A DNA stretch of 64,000 nucleotides from Streptomyces tsukubensis (lineage in GTDB: Bacteria > Actinomycetota > Actinomycetes > Streptomycetales > Streptomycetaceae), in contig NZ_CP045178.1 of assembly GCF_009296025.1 (NCBI RefSeq), forward strand, positions 5,580,001 to 5,644,000, given 5' to 3'. Below are positions 33,638-42,673 of this stretch, piece after piece. Every line of letters begins with the position of its first letter. The first letter of the stretch is position 1. The position numbers and the translations under genes were made by a program. The notes under the pieces were generated by a model. That model saw nothing but the letters and a program-made list of their open reading frames with translations. It was not told the origin of the DNA and ran no database searches.

Positions 33638-33773
33638 GCGACTTCAGCGCTGCGGAGGGCCGGAGCGCGGCCCGCGTGGCGTGGCCACTGACCGGTTTCC
33701 ATCCCCATGGGTATGCCCGCGGCCTCCGGGCCGCTCCCGCTCCCCGACCTCGTCCGAGGGGGTTCGTCCTTCC

Positions 33774-35096
33774 GTGGTGACCAGCGCGAAGCGCCATAAG
33801 CCGGACCGGCGCACATATGTACTCGACACCAGCGTTCTGCTGGCCGACCCGAATGCCATGTCACGCTTCGAAGAGCACGAAGTCGTGCTGCCGATCGTCG
33901 TCGTGACGGAATTGGAGGCCAAGCGGCATCACCCTGAACTCGGCTACTTCGCCAGGCAGGCACTGCGCCTGCTCGACGACTTCCGCGTCAGGTACGGACG
34001 GCTGGACGCCCCTCTCCCCGTGGGAGAGGTCGGCGGCACGCTGCGGGTCGAGCTGAACCACTCCGACCCGTCGGTCCTGCCCGCGGGCTACCGGCTCGGT
34101 GACAACGACTCACGGATCCTCGCCGTCGCGCGCAACCTCCAGGCCGAGGGGCACGACGTCACGGTCGTCTCCAAGGACCTGCCGCTGCGCATCAAGGCGT
34201 CGTCCGTGGGGCTGCTCGCGGAGGAGTACCGCGCGGAGCTGGCCATCACGGACTCCGGCTGGACGGGGATGTCTGAACTGAACCTGTCGGGGGAGCGGGT
34301 CGACCTCCTCTTCGAACAGGACAGGCTGCACGTGCCGGAGGCGGCCGAGCTGCCCGTGCACACCGGGCTGACGATCCAGTCGGAGCGCGGAAAGGCGCTC
34401 GGCCGGGTCACGCCGGAGGGGGACGTCCGGCTGGTCCGCGGCGACCGTGAGGCCTTCGGTATCAAGGGACGCAGCGCGGAGCAGCGCATCGCTCTCGACC
34501 TGCTGCTCGACCCGGAGATCGGCATCGTGTCGATGGGCGGCAGGGCCGGTACGGGCAAGTCGGCGCTCGCGCTCTGCGCCGGCCTCGAAGCGGTGATGGA
34601 ACGCAGGCAGCACAAGAAGGTGATGGTCTTCAGGCCGCTCTACGCGGTCGGCGGGCAGGAACTCGGCTATCTGCCGGGCAGCGAGGCGGAGAAGATGGGC
34701 CCGTGGGCCCAGGCGGTCTTCGACACCCTCTCCGCGATCACCTCCCGCGAGGTGATCGAAGAGGTCGTGGCGCGCGGCATGCTGGAAGTGCTGCCCCTCA
34801 CCCACATCAGGGGCCGTTCCCTGCACGACGCCTTCGTCATCGTCGACGAGGCCCAGTCGCTGGAACGGAACGTCCTGCTGACCGTGTTGTCGCGGATCGG
34901 CGCCAACTCACGGGTGGTACTCACCCACGACGTGGCGCAGCGCGACAACCTCCGGGTGGGCAGGTACGACGGAGTCGTCGCCGTGGTGGAGAAACTGAAG
35001 GGGCATCCGCTCTTCGCCCACGTCACGCTGAACCGCTCGGAACGGTCCCAGATCGCCGCCCTGGTGACGGAGATGCTGGAGGAGGGCCAGCTATGA
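33774..35096 (+). CDS. phoH: PhoH-family ATPase with N-terminal PIN domain
   Basis: A 440-residue PIN-PhoH (PhoH2-type) protein. Residues 10-130 are a PIN nuclease domain ([31 protein letters not shown]). Residues 230-440 are the PhoH ATPase with Walker [11 protein letters not shown] and Walker [11 protein letters not shown]. Such fusions act as RNA helicase/ribonucleases in mycobacteria. The start is GTG at 33774 (or the next GTG, 33777), 12-15 bases after GAGGGGG; sequence upstream of it in the same frame is not family-like. Single gene. Confidence 0.85.
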   Translation: MVTSAKRHKPDRRTYVLDTSVLLADPNAMSRFEEHEVVLPIVVVTELEAKRHHPELGYFARQALRLLDDFRVRYGRLDAPLPVGEVGGTLRVELNHSDPSVLPAGYRLGDNDSRILAVARNLQAEGHDVTVVSKDLPLRIKASSVGLLAEEYRAELAITDSGWTGMSELNLSGERVDLLFEQDRLHVPEAAELPVHTGLTIQSERGKALGRVTPEGDVRLVRGDREAFGIKGRSAEQRIALDLLLDPEIGIVSMGGRAGTGKSALALCAGLEAVMERRQHKKVMVFRPLYAVGGQELGYLPGSEAEKMGPWAQAVFDTLSAITSREVIEEVVARGMLEVLPLTHIRGRSLHDAFVIVDEAQSLERNVLLTVLSRIGANSRVVLTHDVAQRDNLRVGRYDGVVAVVEKLKGHPLFAHVTLNRSERSQIAALVTEMLEEGQL

Positions 35097-35684
35097 CCGT
35101 TCTCCTCGCCGCTCCCCACCTCTCCTCGAAAGTCACCTGAACGCCACCCGAACGCCACCCGAACGCCCCCTGAGGCTCCGCTGATACGGCCCGACCTGCA
35201 CAAGGACCGCCATCGGAGCCCTCCGGGGCCGCCAGGAACGCCTCTGAAGGACGCCGCCCGGCAAAAGGCAACGAGCTTAGCCGGGTGGCGTCTTGGTGCG
35301 CGCCCGTTTCCAAAAAAGTTCTGGGCCAAACGGCGTGTGAGCTTTCCCACGCAACGGAGAATTGCTTCGCGGCGTCCGGTTCCGGCAGAGTCTGGGTCCG
35401 TCAGGCCCCGCATACAGCACTTGCGTTCCTCCGAACCACTCGAAGGCTCTAGAAAAACACCACCTGTACCACTTCGGGCGGACTTCGGCGGAACACGTTA
35501 CGCATCAACTACACAGAGACCGCTGTATGCCACCCGTGCTTCACGAGACATGACCCTGCGAAGGCGTAGGGGAGTGTTCATCGGGTCCGTGCTTCCCGTG
35601 ACCACGCAGTGAGGGAGGCCAGCGCCAGGGGCACGATTCGCGCCCGTGCGGTCACCTATACGGGCGTTGCTGGAAGGAAACCGT
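35097..35684 (+). other. 588-bp gap before the secreted transglycosylase gene
   Basis: It contains an A/T-richer patch at 35310-35560 and no frame with Streptomyces codon bias. The length and lower GC suggest a long 5' leader or complex promoter for the following cell-wall gene. I looked for a c-di-AMP (ydaO) riboswitch, common before such genes, and could not match its conserved blocks. Confidence 0.45.
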
Positions 35685-36422
35685 GTGAGCCGGATCTCGG
35701 TCCGGGGATTCGCCGTGGCGTCCGCCACCGCGGTCACCACCGTCGGAGCAGTTGTGGGTGTCGCCTCCGGTGACCCGCAGCAGCACACCTCGAACGACTT
35801 CGAGGCGACGGCTGGCGACGCGACTCTCCTCGCAGACATCCCCTCGGGTCAGCAGGCCCAGGTGCAGACCGCGTCCCTGACGCAGCAGGCCGACGCACAG
35901 GCCACCGCCGCCGACACGGCTGCCAAGAAGTCCGCCGAGGAAACGGCCCGCAAGCAGGCCGCCGAATCCGCCAAGGCCAAGCAGAAGGCCGCGGAGCAGG
36001 CGGAGGCGAAGGCCAAGGCCGAGAAGAAGGCCAAGGAGCAGGCCAAGAAGGACGCCGAGAAGCGTGAGAGCTCGACGGTCAGCCGCTCCTCGACCCGTGA
36101 CGCGGGCGACTTCCCCGTCCAGTCGTCGTACAGCATCGCCGAGGTCCAGGCCATGGCACGGCAGATCGTGCCCGCCGACCAGTTCCAGTGCTTCAGCAAC
36201 ATCGTGAACCACGAGTCGACCTGGAACTACACGGCGACCAACCCCTCCAGCGGCTCGTACGGTCTCGTCCAGGCGCTCCCGGCCTCCAAGATGGCCTCAG
36301 CGGGAGCCGACTGGCGCACCAACCCGGCCACCCAGATCAAGTGGGGTCTTGGCTACATGAACGACAGGTACCAGAGCCCCTGCGGCGCCTGGTCCTTCTG
36401 GCAGGCCAACCACTACTACTAG
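35685..36422 (+). CDS. secreted lytic-transglycosylase-like protein
   Basis: A 245-residue exported protein. A signal-type segment (GFAVASATAVTTVGAVVGVA) leads to a long Ala/Lys/Glu coiled coil (residues 75-140, KAKQKAAEQAEAKAKAEKKA). The C-terminal lysozyme-like SLT fold has FSNIVNHESTWN with the catalytic Glu, SGSYGLVQALPASKM and INWGLGY-like KWGLGYMNDRY, ending GAWSFWQANHYY. It should cut peptidoglycan glycan strands outside the membrane. The GTG start follows AAGGA by four bases. Confidence 0.83.
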   Translation: MSRISVRGFAVASATAVTTVGAVVGVASGDPQQHTSNDFEATAGDATLLADIPSGQQAQVQTASLTQQADAQATAADTAAKKSAEETARKQAAESAKAKQKAAEQAEAKAKAEKKAKEQAKKDAEKRESSTVSRSSTRDAGDFPVQSSYSIAEVQAMARQIVPADQFQCFSNIVNHESTWNYTATNPSSGSYGLVQALPASKMASAGADWRTNPATQIKWGLGYMNDRYQSPCGAWSFWQANHYY

Positions 36423-36473
36423 GCCGCCGGAAGCAGGCCGGTCCGTCCCACCCCGGGATCCCGGGCACGTGTA

Positions 36474-36514
36474 CCGAAGCCCCTCGACCGCCCCCCGGCG
36501 GCGAGGGGCTTCGG
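36474..36514 (+). terminator. terminator after the transglycosylase-like gene
   Basis: A perfect 13-bp stem, CCGAAGCCCCTCG (36474-36486) with CGAGGGGCTTCGG (36502-36514), and a 15-base GC-rich loop. Confidence 0.7.
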
Positions 36515-36576
36515 CCGTGTACGGTCGAGCTCCGAGCCTCGGGGGTGGCCTGCGAGAGACGGGGAACAGGGACGAC

Positions 36577-38016
36577 ATGTCAAAACTTCCAGGTTGGATC
36601 GGGCACACAGGTGCCCGGCTGACGCGGATGGGGGCACAGCTCGACGAGCGCAGAGCCGCGGCGGAACGGGCTGACGACGAAGCCGTGAGCCACGCGAGCG
36701 CCCGAGCCTACGCGGACCGCGAACCGCCCCCACCGCACGACGCCTCCCTCGACCACATCCCCCCGCCGCCCACGTACGCCCCCGCCGTGGCCCCTCGGCC
36801 CGACCCGGTGGCCGCCGTGCCCTGGGGGATGCGGGTCGCCGCGGAGGCGGGCTGGCGGCTGCTGGTCCTCGCGGGCACCGTCTGGGTACTGATGAAGGTC
36901 ATCAGCGCGGTACAGCTCGTGGTGCTCGCCTTCGTCGCCGCCCTGCTGATCACCGCGCTGCTCCAGCCCGCGGTCGCCGCGCTGCGACGGCTCGGACTGC
37001 ACAGGGGGCTGGCCACGGCCCTGACCGCGGTCCTCGGGTTCGTCATCATGGGACTGGTCGGCTGGTTCGTGGTGTGGCAGGTCATGGAGAACATCGACCA
37101 GCTCTCCAGCCAGGTGCAGAACGGCATCGACGAGCTGCGCCGCTGGCTCCTCGACAGTCCCTTCCACGTGACCGAGGACCAGATCAACGACATCGCGAAG
37201 AGTCTGCGCGATGCCATCGGCACCAACACGGAGTCCCTCACCTCGGCGGGGCTCGAAGGCGTGACCGTGGTCGTGGAGGGCCTGACGGGCATACTGCTCG
37301 CGGTCTTCTCGACGCTCTTCCTGCTCTACGACGGCAAGCGCATCTGGCAGTGGTTCCTGAAGCTGGTCCCGAAGGAGGCCCGCCCCGGCATAGCGGGCGC
37401 GGGCCCGCGCGCCTGGCGGACGCTGACGGCGTACGTACGGGGCACGGTGGTGGTGGCGTTGATCGACGCCATCTTCATCGGTCTCGGCATCTATTTCCTC
37501 AAGGTGCCGATGGCGGTGCCGCTCGCCGTCTTCATCTTCCTGTTCGCCTTCATCCCGCTGGTCGGCGCGGTCGTGTCCGGCGCCCTCGCGGTCGTCGTCG
37601 CCCTGGTCACCCAGGGCGTCTTCGCCGCGGTGATGGTGCTGGCGGTCGTTCTGCTCGTCCAGCAGATCGAGGGGCACGTGCTCCAGCCGTTCATCCTCGG
37701 CAGGGCGGTACGCGTCCATCCGCTGGCCGTGGTGCTCTCGGTCGCGGCGGGCGGCATGGTCGCGGGCATCGGCGGCGCGGTCGTCGCCGTACCGCTGGTG
37801 GCGGTGTTGAACACCGTCGTCGGCTATCTGAAGTCGTACGCGCAGGAGACGGCGCTACGTTCTTCGGCGAGGCCGGACGGCTCCACGGCGACCGTCGGCC
37901 ACCAGGCGGACGGGGCGGCGGCCGACAAGGAGCCCGAGGCGCCGCAGGACGCGGACGAACGGCGGGCGCCGGCGGCGGCGTCGCCCACGAACGAGGGCGA
38001 CAGGCGCGAACCCTGA
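36577..38016 (+). CDS. AI-2E-family transporter-like membrane protein
   Basis: A 479-residue protein of the AI-2E transporter/PerM family. After a 90-residue soluble N-terminus come about eight membrane spans, including VVLAFVAALLITALLQP, LGFVIMGLVGWFVVWQV and VPLAVFIFLFAFIPLVGAVV. The family hallmark QQIEGHVLQPFILGRAV is present near residue 365. The C-terminus is a charged Ala/Asp/Glu-rich tail of about 60 residues. Members move small molecules or ions; the substrate is unknown here. The ATG at 36577 follows AGGGA by five bases. Confidence 0.83.
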   Translation: MSKLPGWIGHTGARLTRMGAQLDERRAAAERADDEAVSHASARAYADREPPPPHDASLDHIPPPPTYAPAVAPRPDPVAAVPWGMRVAAEAGWRLLVLAGTVWVLMKVISAVQLVVLAFVAALLITALLQPAVAALRRLGLHRGLATALTAVLGFVIMGLVGWFVVWQVMENIDQLSSQVQNGIDELRRWLLDSPFHVTEDQINDIAKSLRDAIGTNTESLTSAGLEGVTVVVEGLTGILLAVFSTLFLLYDGKRIWQWFLKLVPKEARPGIAGAGPRAWRTLTAYVRGTVVVALIDAIFIGLGIYFLKVPMAVPLAVFIFLFAFIPLVGAVVSGALAVVVALVTQGVFAAVMVLAVVLLVQQIEGHVLQPFILGRAVRVHPLAVVLSVAAGGMVAGIGGAVVAVPLVAVLNTVVGYLKSYAQETALRSSARPDGSTATVGHQADGAAADKEPEAPQDADERRAPAAASPTNEGDRREP

Positions 38017-38094
38017 CGGGGAGCCCCGGGAGGGCCCGGAGAGAGCCCCGAGGGGGCGGGTGCGAGCCCGCCCCGCGCGCCTCGGATGAAGCAG

Positions 38095-38137
38095 ACGAGA
38101 GGGCCCCGCCGGAATCGCTCCGGCGGGGCCCTCTCGT
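38095..38137. terminator. strong bidirectional terminator
   Basis: A perfect 19-bp stem (38095-38113 with 38119-38137) and a 5-base loop (ATCGC). It lies between the converging AI-2E-family gene and ahpD. Confidence 0.8.
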
Positions 38138-38181
38138 ATACGTGACCCGTACGCGGTTCTGTCCCGCTGCCCTACGGTCTT

Positions 38182-38225
38182 GCGGTCCTACTGGGCGAGA
38201 CCGTTCCGCGGTCCTACTGGGCGAG
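38182..38225. repeat. 18-bp direct repeat over the ahpD stop codon
   Basis: GCGGTCCTACTGGGCGAG occurs at 38182-38199 and again at 38208-38225. The second copy contains the last codons and stop of ahpD; the first lies just beyond. It looks like a local duplication of the gene end. Confidence 0.85.
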
Positions 38226-38747
38226 CGTGGCCTCGGTGTCCACGGTGACGCCCACGGCCTGGATCACTGCGGCGATCTTGAAGGCTTCCTGGATCGTCTC
38301 GCGGTCGACACCGGCCTTGCGCAGCACCTGCTCGTGCGAGTCGAGGCACTGGCCGCAGCCGTTGATCGCGGAGACCGCGAGCGACCACAGCTCGAAGTCG
38401 GTCTTCTCGACACCGGGGTTGCCGATGACGTTCATCCGCAGCCCCGCACGGAGCGTGCCGTACTCGGGGTCCGACAGCAGGTGCCGGGTGCGGTAGAAGA
38501 CGTTGTTCATCGACATGATGGCGGCCGCCGACTTCGCGGCGGTGTACGCCTCGGCCGACAGGTTCGCCTTGGCCTCCGGCTCCAGCTCCCGCAACACCTT
38601 GGGCGAACGGGACGCGATGGCGCAGGCCAGAACGGTGCCCCAGAGCTGCTGCTGCGGCAGATCGGAGTTACCGATCACCGAGCCGAGGTTCAGCTTCAGG
38701 TCCTTCGCGTACTCCGGTATGACGGACTTCAGCTCATCGAGGGCCAT
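38214..38747 (-). CDS. ahpD: alkyl hydroperoxidase AhpD
   Basis: A 177-residue AhpD. The redox CxxC is in [14 protein letters not shown] with the nearby proton-relay His. AhpD has weak peroxidase activity and re-reduces AhpC using lipoamide/thioredoxin-type donors. It lies three bases after ahpC and forms an operon with it. The length is normal. Confidence 0.92.
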   Translation of the reverse strand: MALDELKSVIPEYAKDLKLNLGSVIGNSDLPQQQLWGTVLACAIASRSPKVLRELEPEAKANLSAEAYTAAKSAAAIMSMNNVFYRTRHLLSDPEYGTLRAGLRMNVIGNPGVEKTDFELWSLAVSAINGCGQCLDSHEQVLRKAGVDRETIQEAFKIAAVIQAVGVTVDTEATLAQ

Positions 38748-38750
38748 GGG

Positions 38751-39305
38751 TCACTCACCGGCCAGCAGCGCGACCGGGTCGAGGGTCTCCTCGCCGGACT
38801 TCCAGTTGCACGGGCACAGCTCGTCGGTCTGGAGCGCGTCGAGGACCCGGAGGACCTCCTTGGGGTTACGGCCCACGGAACCGGCGGTCACCATCGTGAA
38901 CTGGATCTCGTTGTTCTGGTCGATGATGAAAACAGCACGCTGCGCGAAGCCGTCCTCGCCCTCGACGCCGCAGTCCCGCATGAGCTCGTGCTTGGAGTCG
39001 GCCATCATCGGGAAGGGCAGGTCCGTCAGGTCCGGGTGGTCCTTGCGCCAGGCGTGGTGCACGAACTCGGAGTCACCGGAAGCGCCGAGGATCTGCGCGT
39101 CACGGTCGGCGAACTCGTCGTTGAGCTTGCCGAAGGCGGCGATCTCGGTCGGGCAGACGAAGGTGAAGTCCTTCGGCCAGAAGAACACCACGCGCCACTT
39201 GCCCTCGTAGGACTTGTGGTTGATCTGCTCGAACTCCTTGCCGCTCTCCAGCGACACACAAGCGGTCAGATCGTAGGTGGGGAACTGGTCACCGACAGTG
39301 AGCAT
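38751..39305 (-). CDS. ahpC: alkyl hydroperoxide reductase AhpC (peroxiredoxin)
   Basis: A 184-residue 2-Cys peroxiredoxin that reduces hydrogen and organic peroxides. The peroxidatic Cys is C51 in FTFVCPTE; C164 and C166 in LCPCNW are the resolving pair typical of actinobacterial AhpC. The ATG follows AAGGAG by four bases. In streptomycetes it is transcribed divergently from oxyR and controlled by OxyR. Here oxyR is 3.7 kb away because of an intervening cassette. Confidence 0.94.
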   Translation of the reverse strand: MLTVGDQFPTYDLTACVSLESGKEFEQINHKSYEGKWRVVFFWPKDFTFVCPTEIAAFGKLNDEFADRDAQILGASGDSEFVHHAWRKDHPDLTDLPFPMMADSKHELMRDCGVEGEDGFAQRAVFIIDQNNEIQFTMVTAGSVGRNPKEVLRVLDALQTDELCPCNWKSGEETLDPVALLAGE

Positions 39306-39541
39306 TGCTCTCCTTGATGCGACGTAAGCGCCTTTTGGGGCCTTACGTGAGGGGTTGGGCAGGGATCCACCTTGCCATGGAGGGCATTGATCACAGAAAT
39401 AGGCTGGGTCGGCCTTGTTGATCGGGGTTGGTTATCGCACACACGGGTGGAGGAACGGAGTGGTGGGAGCGGGGTGCCGGGCCGGTGATCCGCGCGGGTG
39501 CGGCCGGTCGGGTGTGGCTCGGCCGCGCCTCGATTCGCCGG

Positions 39542-40195
39542 CTACGCGTCACCCTCGGCGGGGAAAGTGACCGTCCGCAGGACCGCCGTGATCATGTTGC
39601 AGAACTCGGTCCAGTACTCAAGTGACGCGGTGTTCAGGGTGAGTACCGCGATATGGGGCGCGCGGGGAAAGGGTATGTGGACCTGGATCTGACCGGTGAG
39701 GAGCTTGGGCTGCTCTTCGACGGGGGTGGTGCCCTCGGCGGCGATGGTGTGCTCGCGAAGAGTGACGCACGTGACGGAGGGGCCGCAGGGCAGATCGAGC
39801 CAGCGGACGTCATCGAGGGGGTCCCGCCTGAGCGCGGCGAGAGTCCCTCGCGCGGCGGTCTCCGGATCGGTGTGGTCGGAGCCGAACGCGGTGACGGTGA
39901 GGGAGCAGTGCGCGACGCCGGGGCCGTCCGTTCCGAAGATGCCGAGTCCGGCGTAGGCCAGCCCCACGCCGGCCATGGTCTCTGTCACCCGCGTGTAGTA
40001 CGGCGCGGCGGCTTCCCGGAGGGCTGCGTCACCCTGCGGGAAGAGTTCGCGTACGAATCCGTCGACGGCCGAGTCGCGCTGGTCCGGCGATGCCGAGACG
40101 GGGAGTTCGTGAAATCCCTCGGGGAGTACGAACTGGAGGGGCGGGATGCCGGTTTCCGTGACGGTCGCGATCGGGGCCTCGGGTGGTGCCGTCAC
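39542..40195 (-). CDS. cassette protein of unknown function
   Basis: A 217-residue soluble alpha/beta protein (starts MTAPPEAPIATVTETGIPPL). It has no signal peptide or membrane span. A conserved-looking core is FVLPEGFHELPVSA...VDGFVRELFPQGD, and the C-terminus has AVLTLNTASLEYWTEFCNMI. The pattern (a domain ending in a segment about avoiding aggregation of an unknown partner) resembles proteins found downstream of WXG100 substrates in Streptomyces, so a chaperone or immunity role is possible. That is inference. Its start overlaps the preceding gene by four bases (ATGA). Confidence 0.6.
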   Translation of the reverse strand: MTAPPEAPIATVTETGIPPLQFVLPEGFHELPVSASPDQRDSAVDGFVRELFPQGDAALREAAAPYYTRVTETMAGVGLAYAGLGIFGTDGPGVAHCSLTVTAFGSDHTDPETAARGTLAALRRDPLDDVRWLDLPCGPSVTCVTLREHTIAAEGTTPVEEQPKLLTGQIQVHIPFPRAPHIAVLTLNTASLEYWTEFCNMITAVLRTVTFPAEGDA

Positions 40196-41136
40196 TCGGA
40201 CTCCTCGGGGAAGAACCGCTCGCCGGAGGGGGTGTAGTGGGCCGCGTAATGAGCGTAACGACCGCTGGTCAAAGGGATGGCGATGTAGGCGGCGACGCTG
40301 CCGTCGGGCAGTTGGTCGAACATGGGTGGGTCTTCGACCGGCAGCTTCTTACCCAGAAGGCGATCCACTTTGAGAGGTGGATCGGCGACCAGTTCCGCGA
40401 TCCGTTCCCGCTGTGCGTCGGTGAGTGCGTCTTCGGTCACCGGGCGGCGCTCTCCTCGGAAATGCTCGACGAGTCTGCCGGCTTCGCGTGCCTCGAATCG
40501 CGTCCAGGATCCGTCGATGAAATGGATCCGTATGTCGGCGCCTCCGGAGTAGGGCATGCGCTCCGCTTTCGCGATGTGCTCTCGCGGTGTGCTCCATAGT
40601 TCGTATGTCGCGCGTCCTGGCTCACCTTCTCGCGTCTCGTCAGCGCCGAAGACAATGAGTCTGCGGTCGGTAAGTGCGAGGCTGGTGCCGTAATCCTTGG
40701 GGCGTCGGGCGGGATCCAGTTGCCAGGGAAGCGTCCGTGCCAGGGTGTCGGGAGCTGCCCAGATGACGGGAAAATCCTCGGTCTCGTTCTCCGGTTCCGT
40801 GGGTTCCCCCAGTCCCTTGAATTCCCTCACCATCTCGCCCGAAGGTCCGGCAAGATTGAAGGCAAGGTTGATGAGACGGGGAATGTAGCTGATGGCTGTT
40901 CCGAGCCCGATCCCGGCGGCCTGGCTTGTCTTCCCCCGCAGGGCGAAGGGCGGCCTTTCCGGCCATCCTGCCAACTCGTTCTGAATGTCGTTTCTCTCGG
41001 TGTCCCGGAATGAGCGCAGTCCAAAAGTCTTGGTACCGCATCCTGTCGCGAAGACGACGGAGACCCGTAGTGCCAGGGTCTCTCCCTGTGGAGGGACCCA
41101 GTCAGTATTGACGTCGTTCTCTTCAGACTCCTCCAT
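40192..41136 (-). CDS. cassette protein of unknown function
   Basis: A 314-residue protein starting MEESEENDVNTDWVPPQGET. Residues 70-95 are mildly hydrophobic (GIGLGTAISYIPRLINLAFNL). A beta-rich middle part has LALTDRRLIVFGADE and ADIRIHFIDGSWTRFEARE, which looks like a PH-like fold, as seen in many bacterial proteins of unknown role. Start and stop touch both neighbours (one-base and four-base contacts), so it is co-translated with them. No function assigned. Confidence 0.6.
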   Translation of the reverse strand: MEESEENDVNTDWVPPQGETLALRVSVVFATGCGTKTFGLRSFRDTERNDIQNELAGWPERPPFALRGKTSQAAGIGLGTAISYIPRLINLAFNLAGPSGEMVREFKGLGEPTEPENETEDFPVIWAAPDTLARTLPWQLDPARRPKDYGTSLALTDRRLIVFGADETREGEPGRATYELWSTPREHIAKAERMPYSGGADIRIHFIDGSWTRFEAREAGRLVEHFRGERRPVTEDALTDAQRERIAELVADPPLKVDRLLGKKLPVEDPPMFDQLPDGSVAAYIAIPLTSGRYAHYAAHYTPSGERFFPEESE

Positions 41137-42371
41137 CAGTGGGCCGCCGCTGATTGATGGAGCTGGTCGCCGAGGTCGTGCACGTGCCCAGGAACGCTGA
41201 GAACCTTGGGAGCGATCTTGATTCCCGCATCGATACCGCGCCCGAGGTTGCTCATGGAGTCGATATTCTTGAGGCCGGGGATGGCTTGGGTGCCCAGGAG
41301 CTGGCCGTTGCGAATGTTTTTTTCGGCGAGCAAGTTCATACGTCCCGTCATTCCTTTTGCCTCCAGTAGGCCATGAGATTCAGAACCAAATAGCCGGACA
41401 GGGTCCCCCAGTAGTTTGATGTTCGGGGTCTTCAATCCACCTGTGGCCGCAGGACTGCGAGCGATGAACTTCCATCCGTGGGTTTTTGATCCCTTCACCG
41501 TTCCGCCAAGCTTGGCGGCGCGCGTCGCCGCAGTCGCTTCGTCCGCGACCTTGACGCCCTTGCTGAAGGCCCCGATACCAGGAATGGAACCCAAGGCATC
41601 CAATCCGATGGTCACCAGACTGACGTCGGCCCCGGCCGCTTTGGCCACCAGGTGGGAGACGAGTGCGAGCCCGCTGGTGACTACCGCGGCGGTGGCGAAG
41701 ATCGCGCCGATCGGCTCGAACGGAGCGGTGATGATCGCGATCATCGCCAGGATTCCGCCCAGATCTCCGAGCAGATCACCAATGAGCTTGATCAGGTCGG
41801 CGTGATCCTTGAGCCATTTCCCGGCGTCCTTCCACGCGTCCTCGATCCCGTGGCCCAACTTGTCCCAGAATCCCGGCTCGTTCGGGGCGATGTTCCCGGC
41901 CTTGTCCAGATCTTTTGCTATGTGCGCGGCGGCGCGCCGGTACCGCCCCTCCAGGTCATCGACATCGGACTCCGCAGTGGTCACGTCCCCTGAGGCCTTG
42001 GCCATGTCGTCCGTGCCGCTCTTCGCCTTGCCTTTCGCGTCCAGCGCCTTCCCGGCCGCCGTCTCCAGACGGTTCGCCTCGTCCTGGAAGTCCTTCAGCT
42101 CGCCGGCCCACCTGTGCAGTGCGCGGGACGCCTTGTCGAAGGAGTCATGGCTGTCGCGTATCAGCGGCGTGACATCCTCCGAAATGTGGTCGGAGAACGC
42201 GACGGCGGTCTTGCCCTGCCAGCCGCCGCTCTCGATACGTTCCAACTCGCGCAGCGTCGTTCCCAGGTCGTGGGCGAGGCCGCCCAGGGTCTTGGCCAGT
42301 TCGCGGGTGTCCTCCACATCGCCGGGCGTAGGGTCCCAGCCGATGTGCGGGAAGGCGGGGCGCTTGGTCAC
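41136..42371 (-). CDS. large WXG100-domain protein, putative type VII substrate
   Basis: A 411-residue protein. Residues 1-130 form a helical WXG100-like hairpin with the turn motif GGWQGKTAVAF. A second coiled stretch is followed by a Gly/Ala-rich hydrophobic block around residues 215-290 (LLGDLGGILAMIAIITAP) and VTIGLDALGSIPGIGAFSKGV, an arrangement seen in type VII-secreted polymorphic-toxin-like proteins. The C-terminal 110 residues match no toxin fold I recognise. The GTG at 42371 overlaps the stop of the small upstream gene (GTGA). Codons are A/T-richer than the genome norm. Confidence 0.65.
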   Translation of the reverse strand: MTKRPAFPHIGWDPTPGDVEDTRELAKTLGGLAHDLGTTLRELERIESGGWQGKTAVAFSDHISEDVTPLIRDSHDSFDKASRALHRWAGELKDFQDEANRLETAAGKALDAKGKAKSGTDDMAKASGDVTTAESDVDDLEGRYRRAAAHIAKDLDKAGNIAPNEPGFWDKLGHGIEDAWKDAGKWLKDHADLIKLIGDLLGDLGGILAMIAIITAPFEPIGAIFATAAVVTSGLALVSHLVAKAAGADVSLVTIGLDALGSIPGIGAFSKGVKVADEATAATRAAKLGGTVKGSKTHGWKFIARSPAATGGLKTPNIKLLGDPVRLFGSESHGLLEAKGMTGRMNLLAEKNIRNGQLLGTQAIPGLKNIDSMSNLGRGIDAGIKIAPKVLSVPGHVHDLGDQLHQSAAAH

Positions 42372-42673
42372 TTGGCGCGTCCCTTTTCCGGGGTCTTCAG
42401 TGATTCCACGAGGTCCAGGTCGAGCTTCTCGAAGGAGTCGCCGATCTTGTCGATCATCTTGACCGCGTTGTGTGTATGCGTGCCGAGCTGCTTGACGCCG
42501 TAGCCCCACTCGTCTGCGAATTCGTGCACGTTGTCCACGAGTTTCCCGTCGCCCACAGCGGAACCGTCCGTGTTGCGGAGGGTCTTGCGGATCTCGGCCA
42601 TGCGGTCGGCGACCGTCGAGAAAGTTTTCCGCAGATCGGCGAATATCGTGTCATCGAGCCGCAAATCACTCAC
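42368..42673 (-). CDS. small WXG100/ESX-like partner protein
   Basis: A 101-residue helical protein (starts VSDLRLDDTIFADLRKTF). HEFADEWGYGVKQLG near the middle may be the helical-hairpin turn. The GTG at 42673 is preceded by AGGGGG. It is the first gene of the four-gene cassette and is coupled to the large WXG100 protein by a four-base overlap. This small-plus-large layout is typical of type VII substrates and their partners. No EccC-type ATPase is present, so secretion would depend on machinery elsewhere. Confidence 0.65.
   Translation of the reverse strand: MSDLRLDDTIFADLRKTFSTVADRMAEIRKTLRNTDGSAVGDGKLVDNVHEFADEWGYGVKQLGTHTHNAVKMIDKIGDSFEKLDLDLVESLKTPEKGRAK

Noticed and set aside
33280..33780. 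Frame of about 166 codons ending in a GTGA overlap with phoH
   Set aside because: Arg/Gly-rich with coding-poor third positions; the overlap looks accidental, though the start (MAVLVRGNI...) is worth remembering.
35097..35684. c-di-AMP (ydaO) riboswitch before the transglycosylase gene
   Set aside because: The conserved blocks of that class could not be matched by eye.
37074..39317. Long plus-strand open frame over ahpD-ahpC
   Set aside because: Antisense to two well-identified genes and Arg/Gly-rich, no family match.
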